Below, piece after piece: positions 53,593-63,668 of a stretch of DNA of 64,000 nt; position 1 is the first letter of the stretch, and each line of letters begins with the position of its first letter. The position numbers were made by a program, and so were the translations under genes. The notes beneath the pieces are model-generated. The model had not been told where the DNA came from. It was given only the letters and a program-made list of their open reading frames with translations, and did no database searches. The stretch comes from Dechloromonas hankyongensis (GTDB taxonomy: Bacteria; Pseudomonadota; Gammaproteobacteria; Burkholderiales; Rhodocyclaceae), in assembly GCF_022012295.1 (NCBI RefSeq), contig NZ_JAKLTN010000001.1:868001-932000 (forward strand), read 5' to 3'.

Positions 53593-56274
53593 TTAAACCG
53601 ACATCGGATTCGGCTTGGCCGGATCCAGGTTGTACTTGACCAGGGCGGCGGCAACCTTCTCGCGCTCGATCTTGCCTTCGTCAGCCAGCGCCTTCAGTGC
53701 AGCCAGCGTGACCCAGTGGCGATCGACCTCGAAGTGGTGACGCAGCTTCTCGCGGGTGTCGGAACGACCGAAGCCGTCGGTGCCCAGCGTGACATAGGTG
53801 TTCTTGACGAACGGACGGATCTGCTCGGAGAACAGCTTGATGTAGTCGGTCGCGGCAACCACCGGGCCTTCTGCGCCGGCCAGCTTTTGCTCGACATGCG
53901 ACAGCTTCGGCGCTTCGAGCGGGTGCAGCAGGTTCCAGCGGGCGGTGTCCTGGCCGTCGCGGGCCAGTTCGTTGAAGGACGGGCAGCCCCAGATGTCGGC
54001 TTCGACGCCCCAGTCGGCCTTGAGCAGGTCGGCAGCGGCGATGACTTCGCGGAAGATGGTGCCCGAACCGAGCAGCTGGACACGCAACTTGCCTTCGCTG
54101 CCCTTCTTGAACTGGTACATGCCCTTGATGATGTCGGCCTCGGCACCAGCCGGCATTTCCGGGTGCTCGTAGTTCTCGTTCATCACGGTGATGTAGTAGA
54201 AGACGTCTTCCTGCTCGGCGTTCATGCGGCGCATGCCGTCCTGAACGATGACCGCGACTTCGTACTGGAAGGTCGGGTCGTAGGAAACGCAGTTCGGCAC
54301 CAGTTGCGACAGGACCAGGCTGTGGCCATCTTCGTGCTGCAGGCCTTCGCCGTTCAGCGTGGTGCGGCCGGCCGTGCCGCCGACCAGGAAGCCGCGGGCG
54401 CGCTGGTCGCCGGCTGCCCAAACGAGGTCAAGGGTACGCTGCAGACCGAACATCGAGTAGCAGATGTAGAACGGCACGGTCTGCACGCCATGCACCGAGT
54501 AGGCGGTGGCGGCGGCGATCCAGTCGCTCATGGCGCCGGCTTCGTTGATGCCTTCCTGGAGGACCTGGCCGGTCTTCGATTCCTTGTAGAACATCAGCTG
54601 GTCATGGTCTTCCGGAACGTAGTTCTGGCCTTCCTGGTTCCAGATGCCGACCGAGCGGAACATGCCTTCCATGCCGAAGGTGCGCGACTCGTCCGGCACG
54701 ATGGGGACGATGTTCTTGCCGATCTGCTTGTCCTTCAACAGCATGTTCATGATGCGGACGATGGCCATGGTGGTGGACAGTTCGCGGCCTTCGCCGGAAG
54801 CCTTGAGCAGGGCGGCGTAGGTTTCGAGCGCCGGCACCGGCAGCGGGTCGGCCTTGCGGCGGCGCGACGGCAGGAAGCCGCCGAGGTCCATGCGGCGCTG
54901 GCGCATGTACTGGTATTCCGGCGAATCTTCGGCGAACTTCAGGTAGGGCAGTTCTTCCAGCTTGTCGTCCGGTACCGGCAGGCTGAAGCGGTCGCGGAAG
55001 CGGGCGATCTGCTCCTTGTCCATCTTCTTCTGCTGGTGGGAAATGTTCATCGCCTCGCCGGCCTGGCCCATGCCGAAGCCCTTGATGGTCTTGGCCAGGA
55101 TCAGGGTCGGGGCGCCCTTGTGGGTGACGGCGGCGTTGTAGGCGGCGAAGATCTTGAAGAGGTCGTGGCCACCGCGGTTCAGTTGCCAGATTTCGTCGTC
55201 GGTCCAGTCGGCGACCAGTTCCTTCAGTTCCGGCGTATTGAAGAAGTGCTCGCGGACGTAGGCGCCGTTCTTGGCCTTGAAGGTCTGATATTCGCCGTCC
55301 ACGCAGTTCATCATGCGCTGCTTCAGGATGCCCTTCTTGTCGCGCTGGAGCAGCGTATCCCAGTGGGTGCCCCAGATCAGCTTGACGACGTTCCAGCCGG
55401 CGCCGCGGAATTCGGCTTCCAGTTCCTGGATGATCTTGCCGTTGCCGCGCACCGGGCCGTCCAGACGCTGCAGGTTGCAGTTGATGACGAAGACCAGGTT
55501 GTCCAGCTTTTCACGGCCAGCCATGCCGATGGCGCCGAGCGATTCGACTTCGTCGGTTTCGCCGTCGCCGAGGAAAGCCCAGACCTTGCGCTTTTCCGCC
55601 TTGGCGGCGTCGATCAGGCCGCGCGAGGCCAGGTATTTCATGAAGCGGGCCTGGTAGATGGCCTGGATCGGGCCGAGGCCCATGGAAACGGTCGGGAACT
55701 GCCAGAAGTCCGGCATCAGCCAGGGGTGCGGGTAGGACGAGATGCCCTTGCCGTCGGTTTCCTGGCGGAAGTTGTCCATCTGCTCTTCGGACAGGCGGCC
55801 GAGCATGAAGGCGCGGGAATAGACACCGGGGACCGAGTGGCCCTGGAAGAAGATCAGGTCGCCGCCGGTTTCATGGTCGACGCTCTTCCAGAAATGCGAA
55901 AAGCCGACGTCGTACAGGGCGGCGGCGGAGGCGAAGGAGGCGATATGGCCGCCGACGTTGGTGTCCTTGTTGGCGCGGACGACCATGGCCATCGCGTTCC
56001 AGCGGATATAGGAGTGAATCTTGATTTCCATGTCGGCATTGCCCGGGTACTTGGGCTGTTGCTCGGCAGGAATGGTGTTGATGTACTCGGTATTGGCCGA
56101 GTAGGGGATGTCCACGCCATTCAGGCGGGCCTGACCGATGACTTTCTCAATCAGGTAATGAGCACGGGTCGGGCCTTCGACGTTAATGACGCCTTCCAGG
56201 GCGTCCATCCATTCTTTTGTCTCCTGCGGATCTACGTCAGCAGGGTCAGGCAATGCATTCGGCTGATTGGCCAT
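53593..56274 (-). CDS. aceE: pyruvate dehydrogenase E1 component (homodimeric)
   Basis: An 893-residue homodimeric E1 (E. coli 887). It has the thiamine-diphosphate motif FLGDGETDEVESLGAIG near residue 230 and characteristic blocks GDLIFFQGHSVPGVYSRAF and KRGGHDLFKIF-like NRGGHDLFKIFAAYNAA. It decarboxylates pyruvate and acetylates E2. The ATG at 56274 has GGAGAC upstream; the frame continues to 56409, but that part is leader. First gene of the aceE-aceF-lpd operon, 14 bases before aceF. Confidence 0.98.
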   Translation of the reverse strand: MANQPNALPDPADVDPQETKEWMDALEGVINVEGPTRAHYLIEKVIGQARLNGVDIPYSANTEYINTIPAEQQPKYPGNADMEIKIHSYIRWNAMAMVVRANKDTNVGGHIASFASAAALYDVGFSHFWKSVDHETGGDLIFFQGHSVPGVYSRAFMLGRLSEEQMDNFRQETDGKGISSYPHPWLMPDFWQFPTVSMGLGPIQAIYQARFMKYLASRGLIDAAKAEKRKVWAFLGDGETDEVESLGAIGMAGREKLDNLVFVINCNLQRLDGPVRGNGKIIQELEAEFRGAGWNVVKLIWGTHWDTLLQRDKKGILKQRMMNCVDGEYQTFKAKNGAYVREHFFNTPELKELVADWTDDEIWQLNRGGHDLFKIFAAYNAAVTHKGAPTLILAKTIKGFGMGQAGEAMNISHQQKKMDKEQIARFRDRFSLPVPDDKLEELPYLKFAEDSPEYQYMRQRRMDLGGFLPSRRRKADPLPVPALETYAALLKASGEGRELSTTMAIVRIMNMLLKDKQIGKNIVPIVPDESRTFGMEGMFRSVGIWNQEGQNYVPEDHDQLMFYKESKTGQVLQEGINEAGAMSDWIAAATAYSVHGVQTVPFYICYSMFGLQRTLDLVWAAGDQRARGFLVGGTAGRTTLNGEGLQHEDGHSLVLSQLVPNCVSYDPTFQYEVAVIVQDGMRRMNAEQEDVFYYITVMNENYEHPEMPAGAEADIIKGMYQFKKGSEGKLRVQLLGSGTIFREVIAAADLLKADWGVEADIWGCPSFNELARDGQDTARWNLLHPLEAPKLSHVEQKLAGAEGPVVAATDYIKLFSEQIRPFVKNTYVTLGTDGFGRSDTREKLRHHFEVDRHWVTLAALKALADEGKIEREKVAAALVKYNLDPAKPNPMSV

Positions 56275-56387
56275 GATTTGTCTCCACGGTTGGTGTTTCA
56301 CTCTGTTTGTTTTGCCTGTTGAGCAAAACAACTTTACTCCTTGCGGACCGGTTCGCGAGTCCGTACTTTCCCTAATGCGTGTTTCGC

Positions 56388-56416
56388 ATTGTAAAAACAA
56401 AATTCGCATCGTGCAA
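56388..56416 (-). promoter_or_regulatory. promoter of the aceE operon
   Basis: On the minus strand, TTGCAC (56411-56416), 17 bases, TACAAT (56388-56393). This leaves a ~105-base leader to the aceE start. Two direct copies of ATGCGAA (minus strand) lie exactly 20 bases apart around it (56403-56409 and 56383-56389), a possible regulator site. Confidence 0.65.
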
Positions 56417-56518
56417 TAAAGACGAGCGGGTTTTTTAGCTGTTTTGGGTTAGGGAAAACACGTAGTGCGAAATGCCCGGCGGGAGCATTTCGTCCGGTTT
56501 TTGAGAGGGGAAAGAGGA

Positions 56519-56812
56519 CTAGACGCTGGCCCAGCGGGCCACGGTGCTGCCGAAGAAGGCAGTGATGATCAGGGCGATCGGGGATACGGCGATGAAGACC
56601 TTGAGCACGCGGGCGATGAAGGGATGGGCGACGTGCGCTTCGATGAAGCAGCGGGCAATGACGGCGCCCTTGATCCACATGATGGCGGCGACGACGAGCG
56701 GCAGCCAGGAGACGTCGCGGAACCATTCACCGAGGCCGAGGCTGGCCAGGGTCAGCGCGACCAAGGCCAGCCAGGCGGTGGTGATCAGGGCGAAATGGTC
56801 CTTGGTCGGCAT
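56519..56812 (-). CDS. norF: cytochrome c oxidase subunit IV-like protein (NorF-like)
   Basis: A 97-residue protein with three membrane helices (about residues 8-28, 35-55, 68-90) and the prokaryotic cytochrome oxidase subunit IV pattern (IMWIKGAVIARCFIEAHVAH). Next to a subunit III-like gene this is the NorEF arrangement; NorEF assists nitric oxide reductase function in several denitrifiers. The structural genes norCB are not in this window. It begins two bases after the norE-like stop. A hairpin CGAAATGC/GCATTTCG at 56468-56492 follows. Confidence 0.75.
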   Translation of the reverse strand: MPTKDHFALITTAWLALVALTLASLGLGEWFRDVSWLPLVVAAIMWIKGAVIARCFIEAHVAHPFIARVLKVFIAVSPIALIITAFFGSTVARWASV

Positions 56813-56814
56813 GT

Positions 56815-57414
56815 TCAGGCGAGGACGTAGAAGAAGGGGAAGATGACCAGCCAGATGATGTCGGTGGCGTGCCAGTAGCTGGCCAGCGCTTCCAGACCGG
56901 CGTAATCGTCAGCCGTGTAGCCGCCGAACAGCAGGCGGGCGAGCACCCACAGGATGCCGAGGATGCCCCAGGTGGCATGCACCAGGTGGTTGAAGGTCAG
57001 GTAATAGTAGACGGTGAAGAAAATGCCCGATTCGCCGTTGATGCCATGCGCCAGGTTCCAGTCGATCTCGAGCACCTTGGCGACCGGGTAGCCGAGGGCG
57101 ATGACCAGCCCTGCCACCAGCCAGAGCACGGCGCTGCGCTGGCGGCCGAGGCGGATGGCGTTCACCGAGCAGGCGATGCAATAGCTGCTGGTCACCATGA
57201 GCAGCGTGATGCTGGTGCCGGCAACGATGTTCAGGCGCTGCGCGCCTTCGTGGAAGGCCTCGGGAAAGTGCGAGCGGGCGATGAAATAGACCGCGAACAG
57301 CACGACGAACTCGACGAATTCGCAGGTGATGCCGACCCAGATTCCCTTGTTGCCGGGAATGCGCCGGGTGGGGTCTTCCGGCGGTGCGAGGTGATCGAGG
57401 GTGGCGGCGGTCAT
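56815..57414 (-). CDS. norE: cytochrome c oxidase subunit III-like protein (NorE-like)
   Basis: A 199-residue membrane protein with five helices and subunit III landmarks (WVGITCEFVEFVVLFAVYFI; FNHLVHATWGILGILWVLA; ASYWHATDIIWLVIFPFFYV). Without oxidase subunits I/II nearby and paired with a subunit IV-like gene, it fits NorE. Start ATG 57414 encodes MTAATLDHLAPPED; the longer frame to 57492 is not supported. The shared upstream region contains an FNR-type box better placed for the divergent ior genes. Confidence 0.78.
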   Translation of the reverse strand: MTAATLDHLAPPEDPTRRIPGNKGIWVGITCEFVEFVVLFAVYFIARSHFPEAFHEGAQRLNIVAGTSITLLMVTSSYCIACSVNAIRLGRQRSAVLWLVAGLVIALGYPVAKVLEIDWNLAHGINGESGIFFTVYYYLTFNHLVHATWGILGILWVLARLLFGGYTADDYAGLEALASYWHATDIIWLVIFPFFYVLA

Positions 57415-57524
57415 GGCAAAACAGGAATAGCGATGCGACTCATTCTCCGCGCCGGGGGCATCCCGGCATTGATGTCCATCAACCGACCGCATTCTTGTGA
57501 CACAAAATAAAAAGATTGGATGAC

Positions 57525-57565
57525 TTGCTTTGTATCAAATGGTCTGGAAATCACCTTCCTATAAT
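57525..57565 (+). promoter_or_regulatory. FNR-type promoter of iorAB
   Basis: TTGCT-N4-ATCAA (57525-57538) matches the TTGAT-N4-ATCAA consensus at 9 of 10 positions. A consensus -10 TATAAT lies at 57560-57565. The implied start near 57572 puts the box centre at about -41, the class II activator position. The box is symmetrical enough to act on the divergent norEF-like genes too, but the -10 on that side is poor. Confidence 0.7.
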
Positions 57566-57600
57566 CATGGGTTTCGCACTGAGCTTTTCGAGGAGTCCTT

Positions 57601-59478
57601 ATGGCGGCAGTTCTGCCCGCACCGGCCGCGAGCCGGATCCTGATGTCCGGTAATGAAGCGGTTGCCCGCGCCGTCTGGGAGGCCGGCGTCAAGGTCGCTG
57701 CCGCCTACCCCGGCACGCCGTCCACCGAAATGCTGGAAGTGATCTCGACCTATCCGGACCTCTACGCCGAGTGGTCGGTGAACGAGAAAGTGTCGCTGGA
57801 AGTCGCCATCGGCGCCGCCTATGCCGGCTCCCGCGCCTTCTGCTGCATGAAGCACGTCGGCATGAACGTCGCCTCCGACGCGTTGATGACGCTGACCCTG
57901 ACCGGCGTGGTTGGCGGCCTGGTTATCGCCATTGCCGACGACGTCGGCCTGTCTTCCTCGCAGAACGAGCAGGATTCCCGCTACTGGGGGCGCTTCGCCC
58001 ACGTCCCTGTGTTCGAGCCGGCAGATTCGCAGGAAGCCTACGCCATGACGCTGGCCGCCTACGAGCTGTCGGAAAAGCACCAGGTGCCGGTCATCCTGCG
58101 CATGACCACGCGCATCAACCACGTCAAGGCGCTGGTCACTGTCGGCGAGCGCCAGGATCGCGTCGGCGCCGGTTTCAAGAAGGACCCGTCGCGCTTCGTG
58201 ATGGTGCCGGGCAATGCCGGCAAGCGCATCCCGCTGATGTTCCAGCGCGACAACACGCTGCGTGCCGAAGCCGAACAGTCGCCGCTCAACGTCATCAAGA
58301 CGGGCAGCGACAAGCGGGTCGGCTTCATCACCTCCGGTCCGGCCTACATGCATGTCCGCGAAACCTTCCCCGAGGCGCCGGTGCTCAAGCTTGGCTTCTC
58401 GTGGCCGGTGCCCTTCGAGAAATGTCGCGAACTGGCGGCGCAGGTCGATCAGGTCGTCATCGTCGAGGAAGTCGAGCCGCTGATCGAAACCGAGCTGAAG
58501 GCGCAGGGCATCAAGGTCATTGGCAAGGAAATCCTGCCGCTGCAGGGCGAACTGGCGCCGCCGGTCATCAAGCCGGCCATCGCCCGCCTGCTCGGCGAGC
58601 CGGTCGAGGAAGTGCCGCTGCGCGTCAAGCCGGCCCAGGTTTTCCCGCGGCCGCCGACCATGTGCGTGGCCTGCCCGCACCTCGGCGTCTATTACACGCT
58701 GTCGCAGGTGCGCAACCTCAACATCTCCGGCGACATCGGTTGCTACACGCTGGGCGCCGGCCACCCGTGGCAGGCGATGGATACCTGCGTGTCGATGGGC
58801 GCCTCGATGGGCGTCGCGCTGGGCATGGACAAGGGGCGCGGCGAGTCCGACAAGGACAAGCGCATCGTTGCCGTGATCGGCGATTCGACCTTCCTGCACA
58901 TGGGTATGCAGGGCCTGCTCGACATGGTCTACAACAAGGCCAACGTCACGGTCATGCTGCTCGACAACCGCGCCGTCGGCATGACCGGCGGCCAGGACAA
59001 CCCGGGCAACGGCCGCGACATCCACGGCGAGGAAGCGCCGCGCATCGATTTCGTCAAGCTGGTCAAGGCGTTGGGCGTCAAGGAAGAACGGGTGCACAAG
59101 GTCAATCCGTATGAACTGCCGACCCTGTTCAAGACCATCCGCGACGAGGTCAAGGTGCCCGACGTGTCGGTCATCGTCACCGACCAGCCCTGCGTGCTGA
59201 TCAAGGATTACCACAAGATGAAGCCGTACGAGGTGCTGGACGACAAGTGCACCGGCTGCGGCAACTGCCTGGATGTCGGCTGCCCGGCCATCCACGTCAC
59301 CCGGCGCGGCAAGGAAGTGAAGGCTTCCGGGCGCGAGGTCGATCTGTCCTTCGTGCGCATCGAGTCGTCGGTGTGTACCGGCTGCGGCCTGTGCGTCCAG
59401 CCCTGCGCGCCGGACGCCATCCAGCATTACGCGCCGGTATCGCCGATCAAACTGGTCAAGGGAGGCTGTTCGGCATGA
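57601..59478 (+). CDS. iorA: indolepyruvate ferredoxin oxidoreductase, alpha subunit
   Basis: A 625-residue oxygen-sensitive thiamine-diphosphate enzyme that oxidatively decarboxylates aryl pyruvates to aryl-acetyl-CoA with ferredoxin. Domains: pyrimidine-binding (~10-190: MSGNEAVARAVWEAGVKVAA), middle, TPP-binding (~350-540: GDIGCYTLGAGHPWQAMDT; GDSTFLHMGMQGLLDMVYN), and a C-terminal 2x[4Fe-4S] ferredoxin (KCTGCGNCLDVGCPAIHV; VCTGCGLCVQPCAPDAIQ). The ATG follows GAGGAGTCCTT. It overlaps iorB by ATGA. An FNR-type promoter fits its need for low oxygen. Confidence 0.96.
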   Translation: MAAVLPAPAASRILMSGNEAVARAVWEAGVKVAAAYPGTPSTEMLEVISTYPDLYAEWSVNEKVSLEVAIGAAYAGSRAFCCMKHVGMNVASDALMTLTLTGVVGGLVIAIADDVGLSSSQNEQDSRYWGRFAHVPVFEPADSQEAYAMTLAAYELSEKHQVPVILRMTTRINHVKALVTVGERQDRVGAGFKKDPSRFVMVPGNAGKRIPLMFQRDNTLRAEAEQSPLNVIKTGSDKRVGFITSGPAYMHVRETFPEAPVLKLGFSWPVPFEKCRELAAQVDQVVIVEEVEPLIETELKAQGIKVIGKEILPLQGELAPPVIKPAIARLLGEPVEEVPLRVKPAQVFPRPPTMCVACPHLGVYYTLSQVRNLNISGDIGCYTLGAGHPWQAMDTCVSMGASMGVALGMDKGRGESDKDKRIVAVIGDSTFLHMGMQGLLDMVYNKANVTVMLLDNRAVGMTGGQDNPGNGRDIHGEEAPRIDFVKLVKALGVKEERVHKVNPYELPTLFKTIRDEVKVPDVSVIVTDQPCVLIKDYHKMKPYEVLDDKCTGCGNCLDVGCPAIHVTRRGKEVKASGREVDLSFVRIESSVCTGCGLCVQPCAPDAIQHYAPVSPIKLVKGGCSA

Positions 59479-60086
59479 GTAACGTGAGCAATATTCTCGT
59501 CGTCGGCATCGGCGGCCAGGGCGTCATGACCGCCACCGAAATCCTGGCCGAAGCCGCTATCGCGCTCGGCCACGATGCCAAGAAAACCGAAGTCGCCGGC
59601 ATGGCGCAGCGCGGCGGTGTCGTTTCATCGCACCTGCGCTTCGGCGACAGGGTCCTGTCGCCGCAGATCGTGCCGGGAACGGCCGATGTCCTGCTCGCCT
59701 TCGAGGCAGCCGAGGGGCTGCGCTGGCAGCACATGCTGCGCCCGGGCGCCATTGCGCTGGTCAACAACTCGCGCTTCGTGCCGCCCATCGTCGAACTCGG
59801 CCTGTTTGACTATCCGGCCGATCCGGTCGGTGACATGAAGGCAGCCGGCACCAATGTGGTCGCTTTCGACGCCACCACCATCGCGCTGGATCTGGGCGAC
59901 ATCCGTCTGGGCAATACCGTGATGCTCGGCGCCATTGCCGATCACCTGCCGTTCGCGGCCGATGACCTGCTGGCCTGTGTGCTCAAGCGTTTCGAGAAAA
60001 AAGGCGAACGCATGGTCGAGTTGAACCGCCGCGCTTTCGCGGCCGGCCGGGCGGCCGTTGGAGCAGTGGAAGCAGCCGCCGCCTGA
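59475..60086 (+). CDS. iorB: indolepyruvate ferredoxin oxidoreductase, beta subunit
   Basis: A 203-residue gamma-type subunit of 2-oxoacid:ferredoxin oxidoreductases. It has [20 protein letters not shown] at the N-terminus and [20 protein letters not shown], the conserved CoA-handling regions. It completes the IorAB enzyme. It starts in overlap with iorA and is followed by a terminator hairpin at 60114. Confidence 0.95.
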   Translation: MSNVSNILVVGIGGQGVMTATEILAEAAIALGHDAKKTEVAGMAQRGGVVSSHLRFGDRVLSPQIVPGTADVLLAFEAAEGLRWQHMLRPGAIALVNNSRFVPPIVELGLFDYPADPVGDMKAAGTNVVAFDATTIALDLGDIRLGNTVMLGAIADHLPFAADDLLACVLKRFEKKGERMVELNRRAFAAGRAAVGAVEAAAA

Positions 60087-60092
60087 TTCTGG

Positions 60093-60098
60093 TAAAAT
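60093..60098 (+). promoter_or_regulatory. putative -10 box (GGTAAAAT) for folD
   Basis: TAAAAT in the context CTGGTAAAATTCGCGCC, the same core seen before ubiA and before the gene at 15683. A transcript from here would start near 60105 and include the terminator-like hairpin at 60114-60146 in its leader. Confidence 0.4.
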
Positions 60099-60113
60099 TC
60101 GCGCCAAATCAAA

Positions 60114-60146
60114 GGGAAAGGCAGTCGCCTTTCCCGTTTTCTTTTT
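60114..60146 (+). terminator. intrinsic terminator/attenuator between iorB and folD
   Basis: A perfect 9-base-pair stem GGGAAAGGC-AGTC-GCCTTTCCC followed by GTTTTCTTTTT. It lies 28 bases after the iorB stop and 14 bases before the folD start codon. It can end ior transcription. If folD starts at the TAAAAT box upstream, it sits in the folD leader and could act as an attenuator. Confidence 0.85.
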
Positions 60147-60159
60147 GTTGGATGCGACG

Positions 60160-61017
<858 letters not shown>

Positions 61018-61518
61018 ATGAACGCCGCTCACCAACCGCTCGTCGGGGTCGTCATGGGCTCCGATTCCGACTGGCCGACCATGCAGGCCGCCGCCGTCAT
61101 CCTCAAGGAATTCGGCGTCTCCTTCGAGGCCCGCGTCGTTTCCGCCCACCGCACGCCGGACCTACTGTTCGACTACGCCGCCATGGCTGGCGAGCGCGGC
61201 CTCAAGGCGATCATCGCCGGGGCCGGCGGCGCCGCCCACCTGCCGGGCATGCTGGCCGCCAAGACCACAGTGCCGGTGCTCGGCGTGCCGGTCCAGTCCA
61301 AGGCGCTGTCCGGCGTCGATTCGCTGCATTCCATCGTGCAGATGCCGAAGGGTATCCCGGTCGCTACCTTCGCCATCGGCGAGGCCGGCGCCGCCAATGC
61401 CGCATTGTTTGCCGTCGCCATGCTGGCCAACGATAATCCGTCGCTGAACGACAAACTGCAGGCTTTCCGCCAGGCGCAGACCGACAAGGTTCTCGCCATG
61501 AAGCTGCCCGAGGTATGA
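61018..61518 (+). CDS. purE: N5-carboxyaminoimidazole ribonucleotide mutase PurE
   Basis: A 166-residue class I PurE. It has [16 protein letters not shown], the [12 protein letters not shown] catalytic histidine motif and [16 protein letters not shown]. It rearranges N5-CAIR to CAIR in purine synthesis, working with PurK, whose gene overlaps by ATGA. Confidence 0.98.
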   Translation: MNAAHQPLVGVVMGSDSDWPTMQAAAVILKEFGVSFEARVVSAHRTPDLLFDYAAMAGERGLKAIIAGAGGAAHLPGMLAAKTTVPVLGVPVQSKALSGVDSLHSIVQMPKGIPVATFAIGEAGAANAALFAVAMLANDNPSLNDKLQAFRQAQTDKVLAMKLPEV

Positions 61519-62663
61519 GCGCGATGATTCTTCCGCCCGCCACGCTGGGCATGCTCGGTGGCGGCCAGCTCGGCCGCTTCTTCGTTTCCGCCGCCCACGA
61601 AATGGGCTACCAGGTCTGGGTCCTCGATCCGGACAATAACAGCCCGGCCGGCCAGATCGCCGAACGCCATTTCTGCGTCGATTACAACGACTATGCAGCG
61701 CTCGATGAATTCGCCAACGGCTGCGCGGCGATCACCACCGAGTTCGAGAACGTCCCGGCCGATACGCTGGACTACCTCGCCAAGTTCGTCCCGGTGCGTC
61801 CGCACGCTGCGGCTGTCGCCGTCTGCCAGAACCGTATCGCCGAAAAGTCCTTCCTGCGCGACAACGGCTTCCCGCATGGTCCCTTCGCGGCGATCGATTG
61901 CGAAGACGACATCCGCAATGCTGATGCTTCCCTGTTCCCGGCTATCCTGAAGGTCGCCCGCTTCGGCTACGACGGCAAGGGGCAGGCGACGGTGAATAAC
62001 CGCGACGAAGCGCTGATCGCCTTCGGCCATTTCAAGGGCGAGCATTGCGTGCTGGAGCAGCGCCTGACCCTCGATTACGAAGTGTCGGTCGTCCTGGCGC
62101 GTGATGAAAACGGTAAGGTTTCCTGCTTCCCGACTGGCGAGAACCAGCACACCAAGGGCATCCTCGATGTCTCCATCGCGCCGGCGCGCACCACCGGTTG
62201 CGTCAAGAGCGACGCCGAGGATGTTGCCGCCCGCATCGCCGAAAAGCTGGGCTACATCGGCACCATGGCCGTGGAATTCTTCGTCAGCCGTGGCCAGTTG
62301 ATCGTCAACGAAATGGCGCCGCGTCCGCACAACAGCGGCCACGCTACTATCGACGCCTGCGTTACTAGCCAGTTCGAGCAGCAGGTGCGCGCCCTGTGCG
62401 GCCTGCCGCTGGGCGAAGCGCGTGCCCACTCGGCGTCGGTGATGGTCAATCTGCTTGGCGACCTGTGGTACGACGGTGACACCTACCGCGAACCGGACTG
62501 GGCCAAGTTGTACGCCATCCCCAACCTGAAGCTGCACCTCTACGGCAAGCACCACGCCCGTCCGGGGCGCAAGATGGGCCACTTCACGGTCATCGGCGAC
62601 AACGCCGAGCAGGTGCAGAAGACTGCGCTGGCCGCCCGCACCGCCATCGGCATCAAGGACTGA
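61515..62663 (+). CDS. purK: N5-carboxyaminoimidazole ribonucleotide synthase PurK
   Basis: A 382-residue ATP-grasp enzyme making N5-CAIR from AIR, bicarbonate and ATP. It begins [16 protein letters not shown] and has [15 protein letters not shown] (ATP-grasp) and [18 protein letters not shown] (metal/ATP site). It overlaps purE at its start and the threonylcarbamoyl-AMP synthase gene by one base at its end. Confidence 0.97.
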   Translation: MSAMILPPATLGMLGGGQLGRFFVSAAHEMGYQVWVLDPDNNSPAGQIAERHFCVDYNDYAALDEFANGCAAITTEFENVPADTLDYLAKFVPVRPHAAAVAVCQNRIAEKSFLRDNGFPHGPFAAIDCEDDIRNADASLFPAILKVARFGYDGKGQATVNNRDEALIAFGHFKGEHCVLEQRLTLDYEVSVVLARDENGKVSCFPTGENQHTKGILDVSIAPARTTGCVKSDAEDVAARIAEKLGYIGTMAVEFFVSRGQLIVNEMAPRPHNSGHATIDACVTSQFEQQVRALCGLPLGEARAHSASVMVNLLGDLWYDGDTYREPDWAKLYAIPNLKLHLYGKHHARPGRKMGHFTVIGDNAEQVQKTALAARTAIGIKD

Positions 62664-63658
62664 TGACCCCGTCGGACAACGACTACCGGCGTGCCGTCGA
62701 CCTGCTGGTCGCCGGCGAGCTGGTCGCCATCCCGACCGAGACGGTCTATGGCCTGGGGGCGGATGCCGCCAACCCCGACGCGGTAGCCAAGATTTTCGCC
62801 GCCAAGGGCCGGCCGGCCGACCACCCGCTGATCGTCCATCTGGCCGGCCACGACGCCGTTGACCATTGGGCCGAGCAGGTGCCGGCGGTCGCCTGGGAAC
62901 TGATGGAAACCTTCTGGCCCGGCCCGCTGACCTTGATCCTGAAAAAGCAGGCCTGGGTGCCCGCTGCCGTGACCGGCGGCCAGGATACCGTCGGCCTGCG
63001 CGTCCCCGGCCATCCGGTAGCGCTCGAACTGCTCCGTCGTTTCGCCGCCGCCAAAGGCGAGCATGCCGGGATCGCCGCGCCATCGGCTAACCGCTTCGGA
63101 CGCATCAGCCCGACCACTGCCGAGCATGTCGGTGAAGAACTCGGCGACCGGGTGCCGCTGATCCTCGATGGCGGGGCATGCAAGGTCGGCATCGAATCGA
63201 CCATCATCGACTGCTCGCGCGGCGAGCCGGTCATCCTGCGCCCCGGCCATATCTCGCCGGTCCATCTCGAAGCGGTGCTCGGTCGCCAGCCGGCTGTCGA
63301 AACGGCCGCTGGCGCGCCGCGCGTTTCCGGTTCGCTGGAAGCCCATTACGCACCGGTCACCCCGTTGCGCATGGTGGCCGGCGAACGCCTGCTCGATTTC
63401 ATCAACGCTCAGCGCCATCGCGGCGGCAAGTGCGCGGTGATTAGCGCCAACCAGCCGCCGCAGGCCGGCATGCCGCACGCCTGGCGCCTGATGCCGGCCG
63501 ACCCGGTCGGCTATGCCCACGACCTGTACGCTGCCTTGCGCGACATGGACCATGCCGGCGTCGATCTGATTGTCGTCGAAACCCTGCCGCAGGACGCCGC
63601 ATGGACCGCTGTCGCTGACCGCCTGCGCCGGGCGGTGGCGGGAGCCGGTCAGGGCTGA
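62663..63658 (+). CDS. L-threonylcarbamoyladenylate synthase (Sua5-type TsaC)
   Basis: A 331-residue Sua5/YciO/YrdC enzyme that makes threonylcarbamoyl-AMP for the t6A modification of tRNAs reading ANN codons. The YrdC domain (~1-200) has IPTETVYGLGADAANPDAVA and SANRFGRISPTTAEHV; the C-terminal ~100 residues are the Sua5 domain (SGSLEAHYAPVTPLRMV) absent from short YrdC proteins. It is coupled to purK by a one-base overlap. Confidence 0.94.
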   Translation: MTPSDNDYRRAVDLLVAGELVAIPTETVYGLGADAANPDAVAKIFAAKGRPADHPLIVHLAGHDAVDHWAEQVPAVAWELMETFWPGPLTLILKKQAWVPAAVTGGQDTVGLRVPGHPVALELLRRFAAAKGEHAGIAAPSANRFGRISPTTAEHVGEELGDRVPLILDGGACKVGIESTIIDCSRGEPVILRPGHISPVHLEAVLGRQPAVETAAGAPRVSGSLEAHYAPVTPLRMVAGERLLDFINAQRHRGGKCAVISANQPPQAGMPHAWRLMPADPVGYAHDLYAALRDMDHAGVDLIVVETLPQDAAWTAVADRLRRAVAGAGQG

Positions 63659-63668
63659 TGCCCGCGGT

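Noticed and set aside
53716..56322. 868-residue plus-strand frame opposite aceE
   Set aside because: aceE is unmistakable on the minus strand; the antisense frame is only a by-product of its codon use.
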